The notes under the pieces were generated by a model. The model was not told where the DNA came from, did not search any database, and was given only the letters and a program-made list of their open reading frames with translations. The translations under genes were made by a program, and so were the position numbers. Source: Nesterenkonia aurantiaca (GTDB lineage Bacteria > Actinomycetota > Actinomycetes > Actinomycetales > Micrococcaceae). Taken from it: a stretch of DNA of 64,000 nucleotides. Location: contig NZ_SOAN01000005.1 in NCBI RefSeq assembly GCF_004364585.1, positions 62,001-126,000 of the forward strand, written 5' to 3'. Within the stretch, counting starts at the first letter, position 1. Each line of letters opens with the position of its first letter. Positions 34,512 to 43,769 of this stretch are shown here, piece after piece.

Positions 34512-37500
34512 TCAGCGACTCGAGGTCTTGATCGCCCGGCGGATCCGCTTGACCGAGACGGTCTGCGCGGTGCCCAGCTGCTGGGCGAAGAGGTTCACCC
34601 GGAACTCCTCGATCATCCATTTCACCGCAGCAAGCTCGGCGGGCACCGGCAGCTGCGCGGGCACCGCCTCCAGTGCGGCGTCGTACTCATCCTCGAGCTC
34701 CTGGACCGTGGCCATGTCCTGGGCGTCCCGGGTCAGGTTCTGTCCGGATTCCAGTCGATCGAGTCGGGTCCTGACCGCCTGCAGGTAGCGCGGCATGTGC
34801 TGCAGCTGCGCCTGCCCGGTGGCTGTGACGAAGCCGGGGTAGACCAGCTGCTGCAGCTGGGCGGTCAGATCGCTGCGCGCGGCCTTCAGCGCCGCGGAGC
34901 TGACCCGCTCCAGGCGTGAGCCGAGCTCCGTGGAGAGGCTCAGCACCTGGGCCAGCACGTCGGTGAGCCGCAGCACGGTCTCGATCAGCTCGGCCCGGCA
35001 GCTCCGGGCGATCACCTCGAACTCCGCCTCGCCGAAGGGCAGCTGCGCGGGCACCAGATGAGCCAGAGCCGCCGTGGTCGCATCGCTGACCAACGACTCC
35101 ACGGTGCCGTGCGGGGACTGGCTGAATGCCAGCCGCTCCCGGTTACTCAGGTGATCCAGCACATAGCGCTGCGGGGAGGGCAGCACCTCGCGCAGCAGTG
35201 CGACGACGCCGGCGCGGTGCACCCGGGACTGCTCGGCGGCCGAGTCCTGGATCGTGTAGGAGACGCCGCTGCTGGCCGGTGCCAGCGCCGGATAACCGGT
35301 GATCTGGCGCCCGGAGACCACGGTGGTGATCTCCCGAGGAAGATCCCCGAAGGTCCAGGAGGTCTGCTGCTGCTTGCCTGCGGCGGCCGAGGAGGCGGAG
35401 GCCTGCTGCTGCTTGCCGCGGCTCGTCTGGGACCTCGCATCGGCCCCGGCGGCGGACTGGGCCGCTGGGGGCTGGGCGCGCGCGGCACTCCCGGGGCGTC
35501 CCGGCTGCGGCGTCTGCCGTGGCGCATCGGTGTCGCCCTCGGCGGCGAGGCTGCGCCCGATCGCCTCACGGTTCTCCCCGGAGAACCGGACCTGCAGCTC
35601 GCGCAGATCGAAGCCGCTGTCCAGGACCCGACCGCGCTCACTGATCACCGCGAAGGTGAACCGCAGGTGCTCCGGCAGCGCGCTGGTGTCGAAGACCTCC
35701 GGGTCCAGGACATGTCCCTTCAGCTGCCGCAGCACCGCGGCCAGCGAGCCGGTCAGCGAGTCCACGCCCGGGGTGAAGTCCTGCTCCAGCGCGGTGCGGG
35801 CCTTCGCCGCGACGTCGGGGGCCGGGACGAAGTTCTTCCGGACCGGTTTGGGCATATTGCGGATCAGGGCGGTGATCAGCTCGGTGCGCAGCCCGGGGAT
35901 CAGCCAGTCGAAGCGCTCGGGCTGCAGCTGGTTCAAAAACACCACCGGTACCCGGACCGTGACGCCGTCGGCCGCCGCGGTGGGAGACGTGCCGGACTCG
36001 GCGGTGTAACGGGTGGGGTTGAACTCATACTGCAGCTCAAGGGCCAGCCCGTCATGGTCGAAGTGCTCCGGGTAGGCATCGATGTCGAGCTCTTCTGCGG
36101 CCTGGGCCATCAGCTCGACGTCGGTGAGGTCCAGCAGCTCCGGGGTGGCCAGGCGCTGGTTCTTCCACCAGGAGTCGAAGTGCCGCTGCGAGACGATGTT
36201 CTCCGGGATCCGGGCCGCGAAGAAGCTGAAGAGCTCCTCGTCGGAGGCGCGCAGGTCCTTGCGGCGGGTGCGGGTCTCGAGCTCGTCGAGCTCCGCGAAG
36301 CGCGCCCGGTTGCGCCGGTCGAAGTGGTGTCGGGTGGACCAGTCGCCGTCGACCAGCGCGCGCTGGATGAACAGCTCGCGGCTGTATTCCGGATCGACCT
36401 TGGAATAGAGCACCTGCCGGTCCGCGATCACCGGCACCCCGAAGAGGGTGACCTTCTCGGTGGCCACCACCGCGCCCTGGCGGGAGGACCAGCGCGGCTC
36501 CGAATGGCTGGTCTTCACCAGGTGCGGGGCGAGCTCCTCCACCCACGCCGGATCGATCTTCGCCACCGAGCGGGCCCAGAGCCGGGAGGTCTCCACGAGT
36601 TCGCTGGCCATCACCCAGTCGTGGTTCTTCTTGAACAGGTGCGAGCCGGGGAACACGGCGAAGCGGGTCCCGCGGGCGCCCTGATAGTCCCGGGTGCGGG
36701 GGTTGTAGAGGCCCACATGGCTGAGCAGGCCGGAGAGCAGCGACTGGTGGATCGCATCGTGCTTGGCCGCGGGGTCCACCGTGGGCAGCTTCTTGCCGCG
36801 GCGTCCGGAGGAGCCGCGGCGCCCCCCGGAGCCCTTGCCGCTGAACTGGATCTGGTCGGCGATCTCGGTGAGCTGGCCGACCAGCTCCTGCCACTCCCGC
36901 ACGCGCAGGTAGTTCAGGTGCTCACGGTGGCAGAGCTTGCGGAACTGGTTGCCGGAGAGCTCGGTCTGCTTCTCCTGCAGGTAGCGCCAGAGGTTCAGCA
37001 GCGCCGAGAAGTCCGAGTTCTCATCCTTGAACCGGGAGTGCAGCTCATCAGCCTGAGCCCGCTTCTCCGCCGGACGTTCTCGGGGATCCTGGATGGAGAG
37101 GGCGGCGGTGAGCACCGTGACCTCGGGCAGGCAGTCGCGCCGGGCCGCCTCGACCATCATCCGGGCCATCCGTGGGTCCACCGGCAGCTGGGCGAGCATC
37201 CGGCCCACCGGGGTCACCGCGCTGGTGCCCGATCGCTTTCCGGTCTGCTGAGGTTTCCGGCCACCGGCTCGGGGCCCGGATTCTGGGTTCAGGCTCAGCG
37301 CACCGAGCTCGGTGAGCAGCCGGACGGCGTCGTTGACCGCCTTGGAGTCGGGCTTCTGCACGAAGGGGAAGTCCAGCAGATCCTCGGGGGAGCGGGTGAT
37401 GCCCATGGAGGACATCTGCAGCAGCACCGAGGCCAGCGAGGTGCGCAGGATCTCGGGGTCGGTGAACGCCGGTCGGGAGTCGAAGTCTTCCTGGGAGTAC

Positions 37501-38759
37501 AGCCGGATCGCGATCCCGTCGCTGGTGCGTCCGGAGCGGCCGGAGCGCTGATTCGCGCTGGCCTGGGAGATCGCCTCGATGGGCAGCCGCTGCACCTTCG
37601 TGCGTGTGGAGTAGCGCGAGATCCGGGCGGTGCCGGTGTCGATCACGTACTTGATGCCGGGCACGGTCAGCGAGGTCTCGGCCACATTGGTGGCCAGCAC
37701 GATCCGACGCCGGCCGCCGGGGGAGAAGACCCGCTTCTGCTCGGCCATGGAGAGCCGACCGAAGAGCGGCAGGATCTCTGAGCCGCGCAGCCGTCGGTCC
37801 GCTGCGACGGTCTCGGTGAGCGCCTCGGCGGCATCGCGGATCTCGCGCTCCCCGGGGAAGAAGATCAGCACGTCGCCGTCGGGTTCCGCGGCGAGCTCCA
37901 GCACGGCGTCACTGACCGCGTCGAGCAGGTCCCGCTCCTCCTCGGCGGCCGCCGGAGCCTTGGAACCGACCCTGGTGCCGGTCGGGGCACCGGAGCTCGG
38001 GCTCCGCTGAGCGCCGCCCTGAGGGCTGCGCGAGCCGCCATCCTCGGTCTCCCCGAAATGCTCGGACTCATCGAAGTCCTCGAGCTCGGCCTCGGGGTTC
38101 ACCGGGCGGTAACGGATCTCCACTGGATAGGTGCGTCCGGAGACCTCGATGATCGGCACCTCGGAGGTCTCCCGGGTCCAGTTCTCCGGGTCCGGGCTGA
38201 AGTGCCGGGCGAAGCGCTCCGGGTCGATCGTGGCGGAGGTGACGATGACCTTCAGGTCAGGCCGGGAGGGCAGGAGCCGACGCAGGTAGCCCAGGATCAC
38301 GTCGATGTTGAGGCTTCGCTCGTGAGCCTCATCAATGATGATGGCCGAGTAGCGCTCCAGGTTCGGGTCGCGCTGGATCTCGGCGAGCAGGATGCCGTCG
38401 GTCATCAGCTTGACCGCGGTGGACCCGGAGACCTCGGCGTTGAACCGGACCTGATAGCCGATGTCGCGACCCACCGAGGTGCCCAGCTCCTCGGCCAGGC
38501 GCTCGGCCACGGTGCGAGCCGCCAGACGCCGCGGCTGCGTATGCCCGATCATGCCCTGGTGGTGCAGCCCGAGCTCCAGCACCATCTTGGGCAGCTGGGT
38601 GGTCTTGCCGGAACCGGTCTCTCCCGCCACGACGATCACCTGATGGTCCGTGAGCGCCCTCAGGATCTGTTCGCGCTCACCGCTGACCGGCAGTGCGGGG
38701 GGATAGGCGAGGTCTTCGGCGGACCAGGTCTCACGGCGGGCTGTTCTGGGCTCAGACAT
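34512..38759 (-). CDS. hrpA: ATP-dependent RNA helicase HrpA (DEAH-box)
   Basis: 1415 residues. Helicase core: Walker A GETGSGKTTQ near residue 46, DEAH in IIDEAHERS, motif III SAT in IVTSATIDP, and motif VI QRSGRSGR. Helicase-associated and OB-fold domains and a long HrpA-specific C-terminal DUF3418 region follow. HrpA rescues collided or stalled ribosomes in Escherichia coli; here it lies far from other translation genes. Two low-complexity inserts stand out: one (about residues 230-275) inside the core and an Ala/Gln/Ser-rich one (about 1105-1155). Length fits the family. Confidence 0.93.
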   Translation of the reverse strand: MSEPRTARRETWSAEDLAYPPALPVSGEREQILRALTDHQVIVVAGETGSGKTTQLPKMVLELGLHHQGMIGHTQPRRLAARTVAERLAEELGTSVGRDIGYQVRFNAEVSGSTAVKLMTDGILLAEIQRDPNLERYSAIIIDEAHERSLNIDVILGYLRRLLPSRPDLKVIVTSATIDPERFARHFSPDPENWTRETSEVPIIEVSGRTYPVEIRYRPVNPEAELEDFDESEHFGETEDGGSRSPQGGAQRSPSSGAPTGTRVGSKAPAAAEEERDLLDAVSDAVLELAAEPDGDVLIFFPGEREIRDAAEALTETVAADRRLRGSEILPLFGRLSMAEQKRVFSPGGRRRIVLATNVAETSLTVPGIKYVIDTGTARISRYSTRTKVQRLPIEAISQASANQRSGRSGRTSDGIAIRLYSQEDFDSRPAFTDPEILRTSLASVLLQMSSMGITRSPEDLLDFPFVQKPDSKAVNDAVRLLTELGALSLNPESGPRAGGRKPQQTGKRSGTSAVTPVGRMLAQLPVDPRMARMMVEAARRDCLPEVTVLTAALSIQDPRERPAEKRAQADELHSRFKDENSDFSALLNLWRYLQEKQTELSGNQFRKLCHREHLNYLRVREWQELVGQLTEIADQIQFSGKGSGGRRGSSGRRGKKLPTVDPAAKHDAIHQSLLSGLLSHVGLYNPRTRDYQGARGTRFAVFPGSHLFKKNHDWVMASELVETSRLWARSVAKIDPAWVEELAPHLVKTSHSEPRWSSRQGAVVATEKVTLFGVPVIADRQVLYSKVDPEYSRELFIQRALVDGDWSTRHHFDRRNRARFAELDELETRTRRKDLRASDEELFSFFAARIPENIVSQRHFDSWWKNQRLATPELLDLTDVELMAQAAEELDIDAYPEHFDHDGLALELQYEFNPTRYTAESGTSPTAAADGVTVRVPVVFLNQLQPERFDWLIPGLRTELITALIRNMPKPVRKNFVPAPDVAAKARTALEQDFTPGVDSLTGSLAAVLRQLKGHVLDPEVFDTSALPEHLRFTFAVISERGRVLDSGFDLRELQVRFSGENREAIGRSLAAEGDTDAPRQTPQPGRPGSAARAQPPAAQSAAGADARSQTSRGKQQQASASSAAAGKQQQTSWTFGDLPREITTVVSGRQITGYPALAPASSGVSYTIQDSAAEQSRVHRAGVVALLREVLPSPQRYVLDHLSNRERLAFSQSPHGTVESLVSDATTAALAHLVPAQLPFGEAEFEVIARSCRAELIETVLRLTDVLAQVLSLSTELGSRLERVSSAALKAARSDLTAQLQQLVYPGFVTATGQAQLQHMPRYLQAVRTRLDRLESGQNLTRDAQDMATVQELEDEYDAALEAVPAQLPVPAELAAVKWMIEEFRVNLFAQQLGTAQTVSVKRIRRAIKTSSR

Positions 38760-38953
38760 AACCCTCCAATACTAGGGTTGATGCGCCGCGCTGGGCGCAC
38801 CGCTGGAAGGGCACCTCCCGGTGAGACGCTCAGGGCGACTGAACGGCTTCGACGATTAGGCATACCGTCCGGGATATGGGTACTATTATTCTCGCTGCCG
38901 GGGAGCGATCGCCGGTTGCGAGACAGGCCCGAAAGGGCCTGAACAGCAGGTAT

Positions 38954-39037
38954 GCGCGAGTGGCGGAATAGGTAGACGCGCTGGCTTCAGGTGCCAGTGC
39001 CTTCACGGGCGTGGGGGTTCAAGTCCCCCCTCGCGCA
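38954..39037 (+). tRNA. tRNA-Leu (anticodon CAG)
   Basis: 84 nt. Acceptor GCGCGAG pairs with CTCGCGC; discriminator A at 39037; CCA is not encoded. The anticodon arm CTGGC-TTCAGGT-GCCAG gives CAG, reading the major Leu codon CUG. A class II variable arm (TGCCTTCACGGGCGT) and T arm GGGGGTTCAAGTCCCCC are present. Confidence 0.97.
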
Positions 39038-39057
39038 CAGTAATTTGAGAAGCACAG

Positions 39058-39102
39058 CAGGCCCCGCTTCGGATGATCACGATCATCTGAAGCGGGGCCT
39101 TT
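39058..39102 (+). terminator. tRNA-Leu terminator
   Basis: Long hairpin, AGGCCCCGCTTCGGATGAT pairing with ATCATCTGAAGCGGGGCCT around a CACG loop with one mismatch, followed by TTCT. It begins about 20 bases after the tRNA end and stops just before the likely start of the rhodanese gene. Confidence 0.8.
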
Positions 39103-39104
39103 CT

Positions 39105-40343
39105 GTGTCTCTGGACGGTGGTGCAGGGGGGTGCGGTCCGCGTCCACGATCTGTTCACGCCCGGGCCGGGGCCCCGGCGTCGAAGAGCTCCACCGGCAAG
39201 ACCGTGATCGCGGTGGTCGCCGCGGCGTCCCTGGCGGGCACGGCCGGCTTCGTGGTGGCGAACTCCACGGGCGGCGATGCGGACCAGGGCTCCGTCACCG
39301 ACTCCGGCAGCACCGCGACCGAGACCGACGAGTCCGGCGAGGGGGAGGCTGCCACCACGGTCGCCGCCGCAGACATCCCGGGAGAGACCCGCGGATTCGA
39401 CGACGTCCACACCGAGCAGCCGCTGGCCACCACCGAGTGGCTGGCCGAGCGCCTCGAGGAGGGAGGCCTCCACGAGCAGGGCATCGTCCTGCTCGACGTC
39501 TCGGAAAACCTGCCGAGCTCGGAGCTCACCCCCTACGCCGAGGCGCACATCCCGCAGGCCCAGTACCTGGAGTGGTCCGAGGAGTTCACCGCACCCAACA
39601 CCCGTGAGTTCATCTCCGCGGAAGAGTTCACCGAGCTGGGCCAGTCGCTGGGCATCAACGAGGACTCCACGGTGGTCCTCTACGGGGACAACAACAACTG
39701 GTTCGCCGCCTACGCCTCCTGGGTGTTCAACCTCTACGGCGTCGAGGACGTGGTGCTGCTCGACGGTGGGCTGCATAAATGGGAGCTCCACGACGAGCGT
39801 GAGCTCGTCGAAGAGGTTCCCGCGGTTCCTCCCGGGAACTTCGCGGCCAAGCCGCAGAACCACGACATCCGGGCCTTCCAGCCCGAGGTGCTGGAGATCG
39901 CCGAGCGCAACGCCGAGGCCGGCGGTGACGCCGTGGCCGCGGTGAACCTGGTGGACATCCGATCTGCCCAGGAGCACGACGGCGAGGTCGGCGTCGATCC
40001 CGACATCTTCCAGGGCGAGGGTGCTGCGGTGTGGGGACACATCCCCGGCTCCGTGAATGTCACCTGGACCCAGATCGTGGACGAGCAGACCGGCGAGTTC
40101 CTCCCCGCCGAGGAGATCCGCAGCATCTATGAAGCAGCCGGGGTGGACTTCGAGAACCCGATCATCGCCTACTGCCGGATCGGGGAGCGCGCCTCCCACA
40201 CCTGGTTCGCGCTGAGCCAGATCCTCGGCGAAGAGGTCAAGGTCTATGACGGCTCCTGGTCGGCATGGGGCAACAGCGTCGGAGTTCCGGTGGCGAACAA
40301 CTCCGGAGAGCGCGCCGGGCTCTGGGGCCAGTCCGGAGACTGA
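39105..40343 (+). CDS. Exported rhodanese-like sulfurtransferase (two rhodanese domains)
   Basis: About 412 residues if started at the GTG at 39105; the open frame runs back into the tRNA, so the start is uncertain. A basic stretch and a hydrophobic helix (KTVIAVVAAASLAGTAGFVVA) form a signal peptide or anchor, followed by an acidic Ser/Thr/Glu linker. Two rhodanese domains follow (about 85-215 and 245-400). The second carries the active-site loop YCRIGERASHTWFAL with the catalytic Cys, as in thiosulfate:cyanide sulfurtransferases; the first has no Cys at that place. The next gene is a sulfur-compound transporter, 20 bases on, implying an extracytoplasmic sulfur role. Confidence 0.82.
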   Translation: MSLDGGAGGCGPRPRSVHARAGAPASKSSTGKTVIAVVAAASLAGTAGFVVANSTGGDADQGSVTDSGSTATETDESGEGEAATTVAAADIPGETRGFDDVHTEQPLATTEWLAERLEEGGLHEQGIVLLDVSENLPSSELTPYAEAHIPQAQYLEWSEEFTAPNTREFISAEEFTELGQSLGINEDSTVVLYGDNNNWFAAYASWVFNLYGVEDVVLLDGGLHKWELHDERELVEEVPAVPPGNFAAKPQNHDIRAFQPEVLEIAERNAEAGGDAVAAVNLVDIRSAQEHDGEVGVDPDIFQGEGAAVWGHIPGSVNVTWTQIVDEQTGEFLPAEEIRSIYEAAGVDFENPIIAYCRIGERASHTWFALSQILGEEVKVYDGSWSAWGNSVGVPVANNSGERAGLWGQSGD

Positions 40344-40363
40344 GCATGCAGGAAGGCAACCTC

Positions 40364-41605
40364 ATGACGATCGACCTCAGAACAGACCGCGAGCTGGGCT
40401 GGACCACGGCGGACACCGTCCGAACCACGATCTCCGTGGCCGTCGCGGCGGTGCTGCTGGGCCTGGCCTGGTACCTCGCCGCCACCGACGGGGAGGGGTT
40501 GGGCGGTTCCAACGCCGCCCTGATGCTGCTCATCGGAGCCGGACTGGGCATCCTGTTCGAACGCGGCCGGTACTGCTTCTTCTGCGTGTTCCGGGACCTC
40601 TTCGAGAAGCGGGACAGTCGGGGGATGTACGCGATCCTGGTCTCCATCGCGGTCGGGATGATCGGCTATGCGATGATCTTCTCCACCCGGATCCCCACAC
40701 CCACCACCGAGAACGTGCCGAGCGACGCGCATATCGCCCCGGTCTCGCTCGCACTGGTGATCGCCGGGCTGGCCTTCGGGCTGGGCATGGTGATCTCCGG
40801 GGGATGTATCGCCGGGCACCTGTACCGCCTCCCGGAGGGACATCTGCGGTCCATTCCGGCGCTGCTCGGAGTCCTGCTGGGCTTCGGCCTGGGCTTCCTG
40901 AGCTGGGACACGATGTACTCCCGGTTCATCCTCGGCGCCCCGGCCACCTGGCTGGCGGCAGGCAACGGATACGCGCTCGCGGTGCTGTTCCAGCTCGGGG
41001 TCCTCATCGGCCTGGGAGTCTGGCTGCTGCGCTTCAACCCGCCGGTCCAAGGGCGCGGCGACCGCACGGTGGACGCCACCGAGGTCCGACGCTCCGTGTT
41101 CTTCAAGCGCTGGCCGGCGCTGATCACCGGGGTCGGCGTGGGGCTCTTGGCGATTCTGGCCTATTAAAAGGACCAGCCGCTGGGGGTCACCCAGCAGATC
41201 TCTTCGATGACCCGGACTTCGATGACCGAGGCCGGCTGGATCGGCAGCTTCATGCCCGGGCTCGATGAGCGCCTGGCCGGATGCGTGGCGGTGGTGGTGC
41301 ACACCATCACCACCAACGGCTGGCTGATCCTCGGGATCGTACTGGCCTCGCTGGCCGTGGCACTGCCGGGGCGCCGCGTGCGGCTCGAGAAGACCACCGC
41401 GTTCAACTCGCTCACCGCCCTGGGCGGCGGGGTGCTGCTGGGCTGGGGCGCCATGATCGGACTCGGCTGCACCATCGGGGTCCTGCTCTCCGGGACGCAG
41501 GCGCTCGCGCTCTCCGGCTGGGTCTTCGGTGCGGCCATCGTGGTCTCGGCCGGCCTGGGGTTTCGCTTCGGTCTGCACCGCAGGGCCGCCCCAGGAGTGT
41601 TCTGA
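40364..41605 (+). pseudogene. YeeE/YedE (TsuA-like) sulfur transporter, interrupted by an in-frame TAA
   Basis: Start ATG at 40364 with AGGAAGG 7 bases upstream. The first open part (267 residues, to TAA 41165-41167) has seven or so transmembrane helices and the conserved cysteine motifs ERGRYCFFCVF and ISGGCIAGHLYR. The same frame continues to 41605 with KDQPLGVTQ, then LAGC and GLGCTIGVLLSG, which normally complete one 400-residue protein of the thiosulfate-uptake TsuA family. Only the single TAA interrupts it (LAILAY, stop, KDQPLGV). Downstream ATGs at 41207 and 41222 lack ribosome-binding sites. It is either a recent nonsense mutation, a sequencing error, or a split gene; I favour the first two. 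Confidence 0.8.
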
Positions 41606-41677
41606 ACCTCCGCGCGGTCTCCGGTGGAGTGGCGGGTCCACCGGGTGGTGGGGGCGTCCCGGTGGGGGAGCCCGCCC

Positions 41678-42481
41678 TCAGTCGGCCGAGGAGTCCTCGA
41701 TGCGGCGCCCGCTGTGGTGGCGCAGCGTCTTGCGCGCGGCCTTGGCCTCGGCCTTCTCCGCCTCCAGCTGACGCTTCACGTCCGAGGCGTAGACGTCGAC
41801 GTATTCCTGACCCGAGAGGCGCATGATCTGGTACATGATCGCGTCGGCCACCGCGCGCTGGGCGAAGCGATCCTCGGCGTTGCCGTAATAGGACTCGAAG
41901 GTCATCGGTTCGCCCACGATCATCCCCACCCGGCCCAGCCGGGGGATGTTCTTCCCGATCGGCTGGACCTTATCGGTGCCGATCAGGGCGATCGGGATCA
42001 CCGGAGCCTGGGTGTTCAGCGCCAGCCGGGCGATCCCGAGCTTGCCGCGGTAGAGCCGCCCGTCCGGGCTGCGGGTGCCCTCGGGGTAGAGTCCCACCAC
42101 CTCGCCGTCGCGCAGCGCCTGCTCCCCGGCGTTGAGCGAATCCTGGCTGGCCTTGCCGCCGGAGCGGTCCATCGGGATCTGACCCGAGAGATCGAAGAAC
42201 TTCCGCATGCCCCACCCATAGGCGCCCTGCTTGCCCCAATAGTCGTCCTTCGCCATGAAGTGCACCTGCCGGGGCACCTTCACCGGCATGAACACCGAAT
42301 CGGAGAAAGACAGGTGGTTCGACGCTAGGATCGCCGGACCTTCGCTGGGTATGTTGTGCAGGCCGCGGACCCAGGGACGGAATACCGTGTTGACCACCGG
42401 GGCCACGACAAAGTTCTTGGCGACGCTATAGAACGACACGGTGATGGGGGGTCCTTTCAGGCGGCTGAGCTTCGAGACCAC
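41678..42481 (-). CDS. 1-acyl-sn-glycerol-3-phosphate acyltransferase (PlsC family)
   Basis: 267 residues from the GTG at 42481; a GTG at 42441 (reading MSFYSVAKN) is an alternative. The acyltransferase blocks are present: NHLSFSD (HX4D, near residue 55), the FMAKDDYWGK block, GLYPEGTRSPDG and PVIPIALIGTDK. It should acylate lysophosphatidic acid in phospholipid synthesis at the inner face of the membrane. The C-terminal 50 residues are a charged helix (RQLEAEKAEAKAARKTLRHH). It is divergent from the alpha/beta hydrolase with a 23-base gap. Confidence 0.9.
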   Translation of the reverse strand: MVSKLSRLKGPPITVSFYSVAKNFVVAPVVNTVFRPWVRGLHNIPSEGPAILASNHLSFSDSVFMPVKVPRQVHFMAKDDYWGKQGAYGWGMRKFFDLSGQIPMDRSGGKASQDSLNAGEQALRDGEVVGLYPEGTRSPDGRLYRGKLGIARLALNTQAPVIPIALIGTDKVQPIGKNIPRLGRVGMIVGEPMTFESYYGNAEDRFAQRAVADAIMYQIMRLSGQEYVDVYASDVKRQLEAEKAEAKAARKTLRHHSGRRIEDSSAD

Positions 42482-42504
42482 TGTAAAGGCAATAGAGTGA
42501 CGGA

Positions 42505-43251
42505 ATGGACATGTCCGGCTTCGGAGTTTCCGTCTTCCACGGATTCACCTCCACCCCCGCCTCGATGCGCCCGCTCGCCGACGCCCTGCAGCAGGCCGGC
42601 TTCACCGTGGACCTTCCGCTGCTGCCCGGTCACGGCACGAGCTGGGAGGACCTGGCCAGCACCCCGCGCTCGCAGATCATGCGCGCCGCGCTGGCCAGCT
42701 ATGACCGGCTCGCCGTCCGCTGCTCCCGGGTCGCCACCGTGGGCCTCTCCATGGGGGGCTCGCTCGCGCTGCATGTGGCCGCGCACCGTCAGGTCGAGGC
42801 GGTCTCGGTGATCAATCCCGGGCTCCGGCTGGCCCCGCTGACTGGGCCCAAGGCCTGGGTGCTGGGCAGGATCCGACCCTCGGTGGCCAGCATCGCCGGA
42901 GACATCGCCAAGCCCGATGTGGTGGAGGAGGCCTACGCGCAGACCCCGCTGCGCGCCGTCGTCCAGCTGGACCGGCTCTTCGCCCAGGTCCGCCGCGAAC
43001 TCCCGGAGCTCGCTCGGCGACAGACCCCGGTGCTGCTCTTCCGCTCGGGCGTGGACAACGTCCTGCCCCCGTCCTCGGCCGCTACGCTGGGCAGGACGCT
43101 CTCGGCGGAGCAGCTCGAGGTCGTGGAGCTCACCCGCAGCCAGCATGTGGCCACGCTCGATCACGAGGCGGAGACCATCCACGAGCAGCTGATTGATTTT
43201 CTTCACCGGCGGCACCAGGTCGCCGGGCCCCCAGAGAGGATGGCGCCATGA
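42505..43251 (+). CDS. Alpha/beta hydrolase (monoacylglycerol lipase/carboxylesterase-like)
   Basis: 248 residues. The oxyanion-hole segment VFHGFTSTPASMRPLA, nucleophile elbow VGLSMGGSLAL, the acid in LFRSGVDNVLPP, and the His in SQHVATLDHEAE make a full catalytic triad of the Est/MGLP type. No signal peptide. It is divergent from plsC and overlaps the next membrane-protein gene by 4 bases, so it may serve lipid turnover. Substrate unknown. Confidence 0.88.
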   Translation: MDMSGFGVSVFHGFTSTPASMRPLADALQQAGFTVDLPLLPGHGTSWEDLASTPRSQIMRAALASYDRLAVRCSRVATVGLSMGGSLALHVAAHRQVEAVSVINPGLRLAPLTGPKAWVLGRIRPSVASIAGDIAKPDVVEEAYAQTPLRAVVQLDRLFAQVRRELPELARRQTPVLLFRSGVDNVLPPSSAATLGRTLSAEQLEVVELTRSQHVATLDHEAETIHEQLIDFLHRRHQVAGPPERMAP

Positions 43252-43673
43252 GCTCCTATCGCGACGACGAACCCAGCAGAGTCTTCGGTCGAGGCGGCCG
43301 CTCCCGGCCGATGCCAGGCCAGGGCGGTCCCGGCCAGGGTGGCCCGGCTCAGGGCCACGGGGCTCCAGGACAGGGAGTGCCAGGCGGGGGTCCTCGCGAC
43401 TACCGGGCGGATGACGCCGCCTGGGATGAGATCGACGACTTCGAGCCGCCGAACCCGAAGAACCCGCTCGCCGGGGCCAAGCCCGCCGTGGTGCTCGGGG
43501 CGGTGCTGAGCATCGGTGCGATCCTGGCGCTGATCGTCGTGCCGTTCCTGCCGCTGAATGCTCCGAGCTGGACCGTGCCCGCCCTGATCGGCGTGGTGCT
43601 GGCCGGGCTGGTGATCCTCTTCCTGCAGATGCCGCGCAACCGTTCCGGATCCGGCGACGGCGCACAGGTCTGA
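43248..43673 (+). CDS. Small two-helix membrane protein with Gly/Pro/Gln-rich N-terminus
   Basis: 141 residues. The N-terminal 75 residues are hydrophilic with a GQGGPGQGGPAQG-like repeat and an acidic DDAAWDEIDDFEPPNPKNP patch. Two helices follow (about 78-100 and 107-127), with a short polar tail. Actinobacteria often encode such a protein after an acyltransferase or acyl-CoA ligase, but I recognise no function. The ATGA overlap ties it to the hydrolase upstream. Confidence 0.65.
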   Translation: MSSYRDDEPSRVFGRGGRSRPMPGQGGPGQGGPAQGHGAPGQGVPGGGPRDYRADDAAWDEIDDFEPPNPKNPLAGAKPAVVLGAVLSIGAILALIVVPFLPLNAPSWTVPALIGVVLAGLVILFLQMPRNRSGSGDGAQV

Positions 43674-43728
43674 GCAGGTTCTCCGCAGGGACACGAATCA
43701 TTCAGCTACCGTTCAGTAACGGGCTGTG

Positions 43729-43740
43729 ACATCATGATGT
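43729..43740. promoter_or_regulatory. Palindrome before the acyl-CoA ligase gene
   Basis: ACATCATGATGT, a perfect 12-bp palindrome 29 bases before the ligase start, in the expected promoter area. It could be an operator; no adjacent regulator supports this. Confidence 0.3.
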
Positions 43741-43769
43741 GAGATAGCACACACGATGGAGGAGCCCCC

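Noticed and set aside
35058-37781. Plus-strand frame of 907 codons opposite hrpA
   Set aside because: Long only because of high GC; the minus-strand helicase motifs are unambiguous.
38991-39104. N-terminal extension of the rhodanese frame into tRNA-Leu
   Set aside because: It would start inside a tRNA and run through its terminator hairpin.
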